Origin: Pseudomonas botevensis
GTDB taxonomy: Bacteria; Pseudomonadota; Gammaproteobacteria; Pseudomonadales; Pseudomonadaceae
Assembly: GCF_019145475.1 (NCBI RefSeq)
Contig: NZ_JAHTKI010000006.1
Location: 124,001-188,000, forward strand
Length of the DNA stretch: 64,000 bases
Reading direction: 5' to 3'
The notes beneath the pieces are model-generated. The model was not told where the DNA came from, ran no database searches, and saw only the letters and a list, made by a program, of their open reading frames with translations. Shown piece by piece: positions 26,573-35,747 of this stretch. The position numbers were made by a program, and so were the translations under genes. Position 1 is the stretch's first letter. Every line of letters starts with the position of its first letter.

Positions 26573-29433
26573 TACAGGGCCTCCACTAATGCGCGCACTT
26601 CGTTGGCGCTGCCCACGGCCAGGGCGTGTCGGGCAAGGGTTTGAGCCTGGGTCAGACTGAGTTCGCGGATGCGTGCCTTGACCTCGGGAATGCTGCGTCC
26701 GGACACGCTCAACTCATCGACGCCGAGGCCGACCAGCACCGGCACCGCCAGCGGGTCCGCCGCCAGTTCGCCGCACACGCCGACCCATTTGCCATGGGCA
26801 TGAGCGGCGCGCACGGTGATGTCGATAAGTTGCAGCACCGCCGGATGCAAGCCGTCAGCCTGGGCGGACAGCGTCGGGTGACCACGGTCGATGGCCAAGG
26901 TGTATTGGGTCAGGTCGTTGGTGCCGACGCTGAAGAAGTCCACTTCTTTGGCGAGTACCGGCGCCAGCAATGCGGCGGACGGCACTTCGATCATGATCCC
27001 CAGTTGCAGATCGGCGACCGGGATTTCCTGGCGCAGACGCTCGGTCATGTCCCGGGCCTGACGCCATTCTTCGACACTGCCGACCATCGGGAACATGATC
27101 CGCAACGGCCGGTTGTCCGCCGAACGCAACAACGCGCGCAACTGCGCTTCCATGATCTGCGGACGTTGCAGGGTCAGGCGAATGCCGCGCACGCCGAGGA
27201 ACGGGTTTTCCTCCTTGGCGATCGGCCAGTACGGCAGCGGTTTGTCGCCGCCGACGTCCAGCGTGCGCACCACCAGCGGCCGCCCGGCGAGGCCGTCGAG
27301 AACACGGCGGTATTCGGCTTCCTGGGTGGCTTCGTCCGGCGCCTGCGGGTGGGCCATGAAAATCAGTTCGGTGCGCAGCAGACCGATGCCTTCGGCGCCC
27401 TGCTCCACCGCGCTGGTGACACCGGCGCTTTCGCCGATGTTGGCGAACACTTCCACGGCATGGCCGTCAGTGGTGTGCGCCGGTTGATGGCGCTGTTCGC
27501 CAGCAGCTTTGAGGCGTTGTTCGCGGGTGTCGCGCTCTTCGGTGGCGCGTTGCAGGGTCGCGGCGTCCGCGTCCACATGCAGGCGACCGCGCTGACCGTC
27601 GAGCAGCAACGGCGTGCCCGGCGCCAGCAGCAACACCGCCGCACCGGCACCGACCAGCGCCGGAATTCCCAGGGCACGAGCGACGATGGCGCTGTGAGCG
27701 GTGGCGCCGCCACGGGCGGTGAGAATCCCCGCAACTCGCGCCGGATCGAGCCGCGCGACATCCGACGGGCCAACCTCATCCATCACCAGAATGTACGGTT
27801 GCTCGGGTTCGCTCGGGGTCTGCACGCCACACAACTGCGCCAGCACCCGGCGACCGATGTCGCGCAAGTCCGCTGCCCGCTCGGCGAGCAATGCGTCCTG
27901 CAAGGACTCCTGCTGTCTGGCCGCCGCTTCGATCACCGCCATCCACGCCGCTTCAGCGCTTTCGCCCTGCTTGAGACGGGTGTCGACTTCGTCGGTGAGT
28001 TCCGGGTCGTCGAGCATTTCCTGATGGGTGATGAAGATTTCGCGGATCGCCTTCGCCTTGCTGCGCTCGATCAACCCCTGAATATCGCCGCGCACATCCG
28101 CCAGCGCTTGCTTGAGGCGCTCGCGTTCGATGGCGGCGGACTCACCGCGCAACGGATAATCGAAGGCTTGCTGCACCTGAACGTGCGCAGGACCGATGGC
28201 GATGCCCGGTGCGGCGGGAATCGCTTGCAGCACGCTGCCAGAAGCCGGAGCGATCAGCACTTCGGCAATCTCGGCGATCGGTTCGCGCGGCTGGCTCACG
28301 GCCGGCAGCGGCTCGACGTCTTCACCGAGGCCTTCTTCAATGGCCGCCAGCAAAGCCGGCAAGGCGTCGTCGGCGATGCTCGGCTCGGCGATCAGCTCCA
28401 GCACTTGACCGCGCCGGGCGCCGAGGCTGAGCAACTTGCTCAGGCTCTTCACCGACACCGCGCTGTCCGGGCCGTCAACGATGCGCAGACGAATCTCACC
28501 CTCGAAGCTCTTCGCCAGTTGCGCGAGAACTTTCGCCGGCCGTGCGTGCAGGCCATGCGCGTTAGCCAGGGCAATCCGCGCGCTCGGCCAATCGGCGGGC
28601 AGTTCGCCGCCGAGCACTTCGAGGACTTTGCGGCTGCTGGTGGCGCGGCCCAGTTCGTGGCCACGCCCTTCGATCAGCAACGCACACAGGCGTTCGAGCA
28701 AAGCCTGATGCGCCTCACCGAGGCTGGCGAGGCAGAACAGCCCGCTGAGCGGCTGGCCGAGGTAGCGCATTGGCTTGTCCGGGGTGACGAAGGCCAGGCC
28801 GGGACGCTTGACGGTCTGTTCGCTGTGCAGCCACCACAGGCCATCGCCCAGCGGCAGCGCTTCGACCTGCTGCAGGATTCCGGCGAAACCGTTGCTCACG
28901 CAATCGGCCTGACGCAACAGCCGCGCGCCACGCCAGACCAGTTCTTCGAAATCGTCGGCGGAGACGCCGAGGCCGATCATTTGCGCATCGAGGGCCAGTT
29001 CCTGCGGCGCTCCTTGCAGCAGCTTCAACAACGCTTCGGGAGAACTGGCGCGGCGCAGGGCCTGGCCCAGATCCGTCTCGCCGAGGGCGCGGGTCAGCAA
29101 TTGCAGCAGGCGCAGGTGCTCGTCGGATTTGGCGGCGATACCGATTGCCAGGTAAACGATCTGACCGTCGCCCCAATCCACGCCGTCGGGGAACTGCATC
29201 AGGCGCACGCCGGTGGTGAACACCAGCTCGCGGGTTTCCGGTGTGCCGTGGGGGATGGCGATACCCTGGCCAAGAAAGGTCGAGCCCTGGGCCTCCCGGG
29301 CCTGCAACCCGGCGAGATAACCGTCGGCGACCAGGCCATCGGCCACCAGATGACTGGCCAGCAATTGCAGGGCGGCGGGTTTATCCACGGCCGACTGGCC
29401 CATGGATATCTGCTCTACAGTGAGCTCGAGCAT
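26572..29433 (-). CDS. fruB: Fructose PTS multiphosphoryl transfer protein (EIIA-HPr-EI)
   Basis: A 953-residue fusion that passes phosphate from PEP to FruA. The start at 29433 is set by AAGGAG; 27 bases of open frame lie upstream. Domains in order: EIIA-fru (about 1-145, GIAIPHGTPE with His62), a linker, HPr (about 280-370, HGLHARPA with His296), and enzyme I (about 400-953, GGATAHSAIVARALG with His580 and the PEP-binding FFSVGTNDLTQYTLA). This full fusion means fructose uptake does not need a separate EI or HPr. A FruR operator lies 149 bases upstream. Confidence 0.95.
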   Translation of the reverse strand: MLELTVEQISMGQSAVDKPAALQLLASHLVADGLVADGYLAGLQAREAQGSTFLGQGIAIPHGTPETRELVFTTGVRLMQFPDGVDWGDGQIVYLAIGIAAKSDEHLRLLQLLTRALGETDLGQALRRASSPEALLKLLQGAPQELALDAQMIGLGVSADDFEELVWRGARLLRQADCVSNGFAGILQQVEALPLGDGLWWLHSEQTVKRPGLAFVTPDKPMRYLGQPLSGLFCLASLGEAHQALLERLCALLIEGRGHELGRATSSRKVLEVLGGELPADWPSARIALANAHGLHARPAKVLAQLAKSFEGEIRLRIVDGPDSAVSVKSLSKLLSLGARRGQVLELIAEPSIADDALPALLAAIEEGLGEDVEPLPAVSQPREPIAEIAEVLIAPASGSVLQAIPAAPGIAIGPAHVQVQQAFDYPLRGESAAIERERLKQALADVRGDIQGLIERSKAKAIREIFITHQEMLDDPELTDEVDTRLKQGESAEAAWMAVIEAAARQQESLQDALLAERAADLRDIGRRVLAQLCGVQTPSEPEQPYILVMDEVGPSDVARLDPARVAGILTARGGATAHSAIVARALGIPALVGAGAAVLLLAPGTPLLLDGQRGRLHVDADAATLQRATEERDTREQRLKAAGEQRHQPAHTTDGHAVEVFANIGESAGVTSAVEQGAEGIGLLRTELIFMAHPQAPDEATQEAEYRRVLDGLAGRPLVVRTLDVGGDKPLPYWPIAKEENPFLGVRGIRLTLQRPQIMEAQLRALLRSADNRPLRIMFPMVGSVEEWRQARDMTERLRQEIPVADLQLGIMIEVPSAALLAPVLAKEVDFFSVGTNDLTQYTLAIDRGHPTLSAQADGLHPAVLQLIDITVRAAHAHGKWVGVCGELAADPLAVPVLVGLGVDELSVSGRSIPEVKARIRELSLTQAQTLARHALAVGSANEVRALVEAL

Positions 29434-29581
29434 GCGATCTCCTTTTTGGCGCGTGAGCACGCCAGGTATTGTTTTGAATGGTTGCAGCTTAGGCGCTGGC
29501 CTGCTTCCCTTTCAGGGGCAGTTTTGGCGGTTTCACGGCAGAACCGGCAAAAGGCCTCAGAAGTGCAGAAAATACGCTTGC

Positions 29582-29593
29582 TGAAACGTTTAA
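29582..29593. promoter_or_regulatory. FruR (Cra) operator between fruB and fruR
   Basis: The plus strand reads TGAAACGTTTAA, the exact reverse complement of TTAAACGTTTCA, the operator described for Pseudomonas Cra/FruR in this same intergenic region. The expected effector is fructose-1-phosphate. It is the only such site I saw here. Confidence 0.85.
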
Positions 29594-29738
29594 TCTAGAT
29601 TGTTCGGCACGTTACTCGATAATGTCTCATCCTTGAAGTCCAACTTGTCGGATGCGCTGCGACAATGGTCGCCTGCCCGAATCGGGTAGGATTGACGAAA
29701 ATGTCGGGGCAAGCTCGAAAAACAAAGGAAATCCCGGG

Positions 29739-30734
29739 TTGAAACTCAGTGATATTGCGCGATTGGCCGGCGTGTCCGTGACCACCGCCAGCTACGTCAT
29801 CAACGGCAAGGCCGAACAGCAACGCATCAGCAACGCCACCGTCGAGCGGGTGCGGGCGGTGGTCGATCTGCACGGCTTCACCCCCAATCCACAGGCCGCC
29901 GGCTTGCGCAGCCGCCACACCCGCACCCTGGGTTTTATCCTGCCGGATCTGGAAAACCCCAGTTACGCGCGGATCGCCAAGCTGCTGGAACAGGGTGCGC
30001 GGGCTCGCGGTTATCAATTGTTGATCGCCAGCTCCGACGATGCGCCGGACAGCGAGCGGCAATTGCTGCAACTGTTCCGCGCCCGGCGTTGCGATGCGTT
30101 GATCGTCGCCAGTTGCCTGCCGGCCAGTGACGACAGCTACCGCCAGTTGCAGGCCAAGGGTCTGCCGATCATCGCCATTGACCGGGTGATGGAGCCGGAG
30201 CATTTCTGCTCGGTGATCAGCGACGACCGCGAAGCCAGTCTGCACCTGACCGAAAGCCTGCTCGACCCACAGCCGAAACAGATCGTGCTGCTCGGCGCCC
30301 GCCCCGAACTGAGCATCAGCCAGGAGCGCGCCGCCGGCTTCAGACAGGCCCTCGCCGGGTTCAAGGGGCAGGTGTTGGTCGAGCACGCCGAATCGTTCAG
30401 CCGCGAATGCGGCCAACAACTGATGGAAGAACTCCTGCAGCGCCTCGGGCATTTGCCGGATGCGCTGGTGACCACGTCCTACGTGCTGTTGCAGGGGGTG
30501 TTCGACGCGCTGCATGACTTCCCGCTGAAGTCGCGACCGCTGCGCCTCGGCACCTTCGGCGATACCCAGTTGCTGGACTTCCTGCCGCTGCCGGTCAACG
30601 CCATGGCCCAGCAGCATCAACTGATCGCCGACAAGGCGCTGGAACTGGCGCTGGCGGCGGTCGAGCAATCGGATTATCAGCCGGGCGTGCAAGCCATCCC
30701 GCGTACCTTCAAGCAGCGTATTCACCGGAACTGA
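29739..30734 (+). CDS. fruR: Fructose operon repressor FruR/Cra, LacI family
   Basis: A 331-residue LacI-type regulator. A TTG start at 29739 is chosen because AAAGGAAA precedes it and the protein then begins MKLSDIARLAGVSVTTASYV, the normal LacI helix-turn-helix N-terminus; no ATG in this frame fits. A hinge follows (VRAVVDLHGFTPNPQAAGLR), then a periplasmic-binding-protein-like effector domain. It is divergent from fruBKA, which it should repress until fructose-1-phosphate appears. Confidence 0.93.
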   Translation: MKLSDIARLAGVSVTTASYVINGKAEQQRISNATVERVRAVVDLHGFTPNPQAAGLRSRHTRTLGFILPDLENPSYARIAKLLEQGARARGYQLLIASSDDAPDSERQLLQLFRARRCDALIVASCLPASDDSYRQLQAKGLPIIAIDRVMEPEHFCSVISDDREASLHLTESLLDPQPKQIVLLGARPELSISQERAAGFRQALAGFKGQVLVEHAESFSRECGQQLMEELLQRLGHLPDALVTTSYVLLQGVFDALHDFPLKSRPLRLGTFGDTQLLDFLPLPVNAMAQQHQLIADKALELALAAVEQSDYQPGVQAIPRTFKQRIHRN

Positions 30735-30737
30735 ACC

Positions 30738-31514
30738 GTGGAGCTGATCGACAGCCACACCCACCTGGATTTTCCCGACTTCGACGCCGACCGCTCGGCG
30801 TTGCTGGCCGAGAGCCGTGCCCTCGGGGTGCGGCGGATGGTGGTGCTGGGTGTCTACGAAGGTAACTGGCAGCGGGTGTGGGAGCTGGTGCAGGCCGATG
30901 CCGACCTGTATGCAGCTTTCGGCCTGCATCCGGTCTATCTCGATCAGCATCGCCCGCAGGATGTGCAGCGCCTCGGCGAATGGCTGACCCGGCTGCGCGG
31001 TCATCGGCAACTCTGCGCGGTGGGCGAGATCGGCCTGGATTACTTTATCGAAACCCTCGACCGCGACCGCCAGCAGGCACTCTTCGACGCGCAACTGCAG
31101 CTGGCGGCGGACTTCGAGTTGCCGGCGCTGATCCACGTGCGCCGCAGCCATGCGGCGGTGATCGCCACGCTCAAACGCTTCAGGCTCAAGCGCGCGGGCA
31201 TCATCCACGCCTTCGCCGGCAGCCGTGAAGAGGCGCGGGAGTACATCAGGCTCGGGTTCAAACTGGGGCTGGGCGGCGCACCGACCTGGCCCCAGGCATT
31301 GCGTATGCATCGGGTGCTGGCGGACTTGCCGCTGGCGTCCGTGGTGCTGGAAACCGACTCCCCGGACATGGCGCCCGCCATGTTTCCCGGCGAGCGCAAC
31401 ACCCCGGCGCATCTGCCGGCGATCTGCACCGCACTGGCCGAACGGATGAACATCAGCCCCGACCAATTGGCCGCCGCCAGCACGGCCAACAGTTGCGAAG
31501 TGTTCGGCTGGTAA
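30738..31514 (+). CDS. TatD-family metal-dependent hydrolase (YjjV-like)
   Basis: A 258-residue TIM-barrel hydrolase. The GTG start is three bases after the fruR stop. Metal ligands are visible: DSHTHLDF at residues 5-12, GEIGLDY near 97, a His in ALIHVRRSH near 130, IHAFAG near 155 and ETDSPDM near 205. Relatives are DNA 3' exonucleases or D-aminoacyl-tRNA deacylase-like; its activity here is not shown. It may share the fruR transcript. Confidence 0.88.
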   Translation: MELIDSHTHLDFPDFDADRSALLAESRALGVRRMVVLGVYEGNWQRVWELVQADADLYAAFGLHPVYLDQHRPQDVQRLGEWLTRLRGHRQLCAVGEIGLDYFIETLDRDRQQALFDAQLQLAADFELPALIHVRRSHAAVIATLKRFRLKRAGIIHAFAGSREEAREYIRLGFKLGLGGAPTWPQALRMHRVLADLPLASVVLETDSPDMAPAMFPGERNTPAHLPAICTALAERMNISPDQLAAASTANSCEVFGW

Positions 31515-31904
31515 TCAGTCGCCGTGGGCGCGGGCAGCTTCGAGCAGCAGCGTCAGGTGCTGGCGTCGACGCACGTAGTCGATCATCGCAAAGAACAGGA
31601 ACACCGCGATCAACGAGAAATTCAGCTGTTCCGTGACGCTGATCATCCCCACCCACTCCAGCACCAGTGCCACCAGCAGCGCGGTACATATCGTCACCAC
31701 TGCGCTGGCGCGCAACATCGCCAACGAATCAAGCGACTTGAAGCGTTTGATCTGTTCGGGGCTGCGCAACTCCAGCGTCTTCTGACAGTTCGTGCAGGTG
31801 AAGGCTTCGTTGATCGCAATCGCATTGAGCTGCCAGGGCTTGAGCAGCAGCGTGGTCTGGCAATGGGCACAACGGCCCTGGACTCCCAGGGTTGCAGCGG
31901 ACAT
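31515..31904 (-). CDS. Small membrane protein with zinc-ribbon motif, function unknown
   Basis: A 129-residue protein. The start at 31904 follows AGGAGGAG. Two CxxC pairs (CAHCQTT near residue 12 and CTNCQKT near 37) form a likely zinc ribbon in the cytoplasm. Two membrane helices follow at about residues 66-88 and 94-112, ending in a basic RRRQH patch. I do not recognise the family. It is convergent with the TatD gene, and the two stops touch. Confidence 0.7.
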   Translation of the reverse strand: MSAATLGVQGRCAHCQTTLLLKPWQLNAIAINEAFTCTNCQKTLELRSPEQIKRFKSLDSLAMLRASAVVTICTALLVALVLEWVGMISVTEQLNFSLIAVFLFFAMIDYVRRRQHLTLLLEAARAHGD

Positions 31905-32052
31905 GAGCGGTCTCCTCCTGGTGGTGTGTGACAGGGATCTTGATTGATTGAAGACGAAAATCCAGCGCTCACATGAAAACAAGATCCGACTGACATGCAC
32001 AGCCCCAAAAAGCCTACAAATACTTCAGATAAAACTTGTGGTCCGTGTTTCT

Positions 32053-34083
32053 TCAAACACGGAAGGCGCTGATCAGTTGTTTGAGCTCGACCACCTGCGC
32101 CGAGAGCGCACGACTGGCGTCTTCGGTCTGGTGCGCGCCCTGGGCCGTGCGCTCACCGGCGCGATTGATCTCGACGATGTTCTGGTCGATGTCATGGGCC
32201 ACGGCGGTCTGCTGCTCCACCGCAGCGGCAATCTGTTGGTTCTGGTCGACGATCATGCCTACGGCGCCGAGGATGTTTTCCAGGGCCTGCTGGACTTTTT
32301 CCGACTGCCCGACGGTGCCATTGGCCATCTGATGGCTGACACCCATGGCCTTCACCGCCGCACCGACTCCGCCATGCAGCCGGTCGATCATCTGCTCGAT
32401 CTCTTCGGTCGATTGCTGGGTACGCTTGGCCAGGGTACGCACTTCGTCCGCCACCACCGCAAACCCTCGCCCCTGCTCACCGGCCCGGGCGGCTTCGATG
32501 GCCGCGTTGAGCGCCAGCAGGTTGGTCTGCTCGGCGATGCTCTTGATGACCTCCAGCACGCGGCTGATCGACTGGCTGTCGCTGGCCAACTGGTTGATCA
32601 CCAGCACCGACTGGTCGATCTCGCCGGCCAGTGCCGCGATGCTGCCCTGCTGCGACTCCACCAGTCCGCGCCCACTGATGGTTTCGTCATTCACGCTGTG
32701 GGCGCTGCTGACCGCCGCCGCCGCGCTGCGAGCCACCTCCAGTGAAGTCGCCGACATCTGGTTCATCGCCGTCGCCACTTGTTCGATCTGGCTGCGCTGC
32801 CCGGCCACGGCCTGATTGCTTTGCGCCGAGACGCTTTCCACTTGCCCGGCCTGACGTTCGACTTCGCCGACGGTATGGCCGACGCGCTCGATCAGGTCGT
32901 GGATCTTGCGCACGGTGCCGTTGAACACCTCGCCCAATTCGCCCAGTTCATCGCGGCTGCTGGCTTTGAAATTGACCGTCATGTCCCCCGCCGCCACTTT
33001 GTCCATCATCGCGCCGAGGCGTTTGAGGGTGGTGCGGGTCGAGGCGTAGAAACCGCCGTAGAGATAGAAAATCAGCACGAACACCACCGACAGCGCCGAA
33101 GCCTGCAAGACCATGTGCGTGCGGTTTTGCGTCAGGCGCTGTTGCAACTGGCTGTCGAGGAATTTCAGGGTCGCTTCGTTGAGCTGGTAGGTCTGCGCCA
33201 TCAGTGCAGTGACCTGGTCGTAGAAGCCCTGCCACGGAGCGTCGAGGGTGTCGGCCATCACCACTTGCTCCTCGAACAGCTCGCTGGCCTGCTTCAACGA
33301 AGCCTTGCTGGCGTCCGCCGGAGCGCTGAGGGATTCACGGGCGGACTTGCTCGAACCGAGGGCGTCCTGAAGTTTCAGGCCGTACTCGGCCTGGAGTTTT
33401 TCGATCTGTACCAGCAACTCATCGAAACGGGTGCTGGAGGCACTGTTGAGAAAACCCTGGCCCAGGGAATACGAGCCCATGGCCCGGCCCTCGCCGATAA
33501 GCTGGGTCACCGCCGGGGTGACGTTGGTGACCAGCTCGCTGAGTTGGCGGATGTCGCCCTGGTTGTCGCGGCTCAGACCGGCCTGGCTGGCGACGATCTG
33601 GCTGAAAATCTGCGCGCTGCCCAGCAGCTTGGCGATCAGCGCACTTTTGCTTTGCAGGGAGTTTTCCGCTTGCTGGGCCTTGAACGCGGCGATCATCTCG
33701 TCGCGCTTGCCGTCGAACACCTTGATCTGCTCCGGGTCCTCGGTCATCGCCGCCAGCCCTTGCAGCCGCGTCAATACACTTTGTTCAAGGGTGGTGATGT
33801 TCGCTTCGACATTGCCGGCCTTGCCGGACTGGCCGAGGGTGACGTTGATCTGCACCAGATTGTTCAGGGTTTCCAGATCCCGGCGCAGGGTCAGGCTGCT
33901 GCCCAGCAGGTCGAGGCTTTGCAGTTCAACGCGGGTGCCCTGGAATTCGCGGTAGGAATCGCGAACCAGATAGAAGTTGGTCACCAGCATCGGCACCAGG
34001 AACAGCACGCTGATCAGGCTGAACTTCATGCCGAAGCTCAAGCGGTTCATCAGCGAGACGGCGGGATAGAGCAAGCTCTTCAC
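32053..34083 (-). CDS. Methyl-accepting chemotaxis protein
   Basis: A 676-residue transducer. GTG start at 34083 follows GGGAG. A first membrane helix (about residues 19-40, [20 protein letters not shown]) is followed by a periplasmic sensor of about 280 residues, predicted mostly helical, then a second helix near 325-347, a HAMP segment, and a signalling domain with the hallmark [20 protein letters not shown]. No C-terminal methylesterase-tethering pentapeptide is present. The ligand is unknown. The orthologous gene in P. aeruginosa also neighbours speC and ampE. Confidence 0.92.
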   Translation of the reverse strand: MKSLLYPAVSLMNRLSFGMKFSLISVLFLVPMLVTNFYLVRDSYREFQGTRVELQSLDLLGSSLTLRRDLETLNNLVQINVTLGQSGKAGNVEANITTLEQSVLTRLQGLAAMTEDPEQIKVFDGKRDEMIAAFKAQQAENSLQSKSALIAKLLGSAQIFSQIVASQAGLSRDNQGDIRQLSELVTNVTPAVTQLIGEGRAMGSYSLGQGFLNSASSTRFDELLVQIEKLQAEYGLKLQDALGSSKSARESLSAPADASKASLKQASELFEEQVVMADTLDAPWQGFYDQVTALMAQTYQLNEATLKFLDSQLQQRLTQNRTHMVLQASALSVVFVLIFYLYGGFYASTRTTLKRLGAMMDKVAAGDMTVNFKASSRDELGELGEVFNGTVRKIHDLIERVGHTVGEVERQAGQVESVSAQSNQAVAGQRSQIEQVATAMNQMSATSLEVARSAAAAVSSAHSVNDETISGRGLVESQQGSIAALAGEIDQSVLVINQLASDSQSISRVLEVIKSIAEQTNLLALNAAIEAARAGEQGRGFAVVADEVRTLAKRTQQSTEEIEQMIDRLHGGVGAAVKAMGVSHQMANGTVGQSEKVQQALENILGAVGMIVDQNQQIAAAVEQQTAVAHDIDQNIVEINRAGERTAQGAHQTEDASRALSAQVVELKQLISAFRV

Positions 34084-34286
34084 TGGAAGTCTCCCTTGGT
34101 TTTTCTTGTTTTTTTATTGGCAGGCGCGGGGCGACAGCAGATAGCCACTATCGGGCGCCATCTCTGTATAGCTCAAATCGAAGGGAGGTTTTGTAACTTA
34201 AGGTTAACGGCCGGGGGCGGGGCGATGACTGGAGCCGGCCGTGACGAGGGAGTTGCTCCCCCGCCACCATGAATGGCACTTCGAAC

Positions 34287-35126
34287 TCAGTGAACCAGCA
34301 CCGTCCACAAGGCAAACCCGGCATACCACAGCACCGCCGCGCGCAGCAGCAGCTCCCACAGGCAATCGAGGGTGTAGATGCCATCCGGCCCGACCACCGG
34401 AGGCGGGATCTCCCCCGCCGCCAGCCCGACCTTGTTGATCAGTTGCCCGGCGCTGATGTTCCAGTTCAGCAACTCGTGCAGCATCACCCGGCTGACCGCG
34501 ACGAAGTTGCCGACCAGCGCGAGACTTGCCGCCAGCAAGCGCACCGGCACCCAGTCGAAGGCGTGGCGCAGTTGCCCGGCCCGTTCGACCACCGCCGGGT
34601 TGCGCGCATGTTCCTCGGCCAGCGCGAGCAGGCGATAACTGAGCGCCGCGACCGGGCCGAGCAGGAAGTACCAGAAAATCACCGCGAAGAAGCTTTGGTA
34701 CGCCTGCCACAACAGATGCGCTTGCACCCGCTCCAGCAGTTGCTCGCCGCTGTCGGCGCAGATGTCCAGATCGCGCTTGGCGACATGCGCGGCGGCTTGC
34801 AGGTCTTCCCGGCGCCAGGCATCGCGGAACGGCCCGAGGCCACCCAGCAGATCGCCGCGTCCCAGGCTGTAAATCACCACCAGCAGATGCACCGGCAACG
34901 CCAGCAAGCCGTAGGCCACCGGTTCCAGCACCAGCAGCAACAATCCGAGCAAAGCCACCGGCAGCAACACCAGAATCACCAGCACCAGCCACGGCTGCTG
35001 TTTCAGGCGCTGGCTGTTTTCAAGCTTGTGCAGTTCGCGGATCCATCCGCCATCGCGTTGAACCCGATGACGCAGGGCCGAGAACTTCTCGATCCACAGC
35101 GCCAGCAGTAACACCAGAAAACTCAT
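34287..35126 (-). CDS. ampE: Regulatory inner-membrane protein AmpE
   Basis: A 279-residue protein with four or more membrane helices (about residues 45-66, 68-87, 145-165 and 255-275). AmpE is co-encoded with AmpD and is implicated in beta-lactamase regulation, but its biochemical role is unclear. Its ATG overlaps the ampD stop (ATGA), so translation is coupled. Confidence 0.92.
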   Translation of the reverse strand: MSFLVLLLALWIEKFSALRHRVQRDGGWIRELHKLENSQRLKQQPWLVLVILVLLPVALLGLLLLVLEPVAYGLLALPVHLLVVIYSLGRGDLLGGLGPFRDAWRREDLQAAAHVAKRDLDICADSGEQLLERVQAHLLWQAYQSFFAVIFWYFLLGPVAALSYRLLALAEEHARNPAVVERAGQLRHAFDWVPVRLLAASLALVGNFVAVSRVMLHELLNWNISAGQLINKVGLAAGEIPPPVVGPDGIYTLDCLWELLLRAAVLWYAGFALWTVLVH

Positions 35127-35683
35127 TGTCCTTCCTCTTGTGCCAGGGCCGCGCGGTAGCGTGCCCAGTCAAATGCAGGTCCCGGATCGGTCTTGCGCCC
35201 GGGTGCAATGTCGCTGTGTCCGCAGATGCGCTGACCGGTGATCGCCGGAAACCTCGCCTGCAACTGGCGGGTCAGCGCGGTCAACGCCAGATACTGCGCA
35301 TCAGTGAACGGCAGATCATCGGTGCCTTCAAGTTCGATGCCCACGGAAAAATCGTTACAGGTTTCCCGCCCCTCGAAACTCGAAACGCCGGCGTGCCACG
35401 CCCGCTCAAGACAGGAGACAAACTGGGTGACCTTGCCGTCACGTTCGATCAGAAAGTGCGCCGACACGCGCAGGTCGGCGATCCCTGCAAAGTAGGGATG
35501 CTCCGTGACATCCAGACGATTCTGGAAAAATTCCTGCACCTTGCCGGTGGCGAATTGCGCGGGTGGCAGGCTGATGTTGTGGATCACCAGCAGGGAGACT
35601 TCGCCCGCCGGGCGTTCATTGAAGTTGGGCGACGGGCAGACCTGCACCCCCTGACACCACCCGCTAGCGGGATCCAACTGCAT
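35123..35683 (-). CDS. ampD: 1,6-anhydro-N-acetylmuramyl-L-alanine amidase AmpD
   Basis: A 186-residue cytosolic zinc amidase that recycles cell-wall muropeptides and so keeps the ampC inducer low. The start at 35683 gives the standard length and N-terminus (MQLDPASGWCQGVQVCPSPN). Zinc ligands are His35 (LVIHN), His156 (CGHSD) and Asp166 (RKTDPGP); the catalytic Glu is in SVGIELEG. Loss of such genes derepresses AmpC in pseudomonads. It is intact here. Confidence 0.95.
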   Translation of the reverse strand: MQLDPASGWCQGVQVCPSPNFNERPAGEVSLLVIHNISLPPAQFATGKVQEFFQNRLDVTEHPYFAGIADLRVSAHFLIERDGKVTQFVSCLERAWHAGVSSFEGRETCNDFSVGIELEGTDDLPFTDAQYLALTALTRQLQARFPAITGQRICGHSDIAPGRKTDPGPAFDWARYRAALAQEEGQ

Positions 35684-35747
35684 ACCGATTCCTTCAACGC
35701 CGACTGTGTTGGCGCCCAGTATGCCGTGATCGGCCCCCGGCGCGCGA

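Noticed and set aside
26626..29598. 990-codon open frame opposite fruB
   Set aside because: Composition (many Gln, His, Arg) is that of a reverse-strand shadow in high-GC DNA; fruB is certain.
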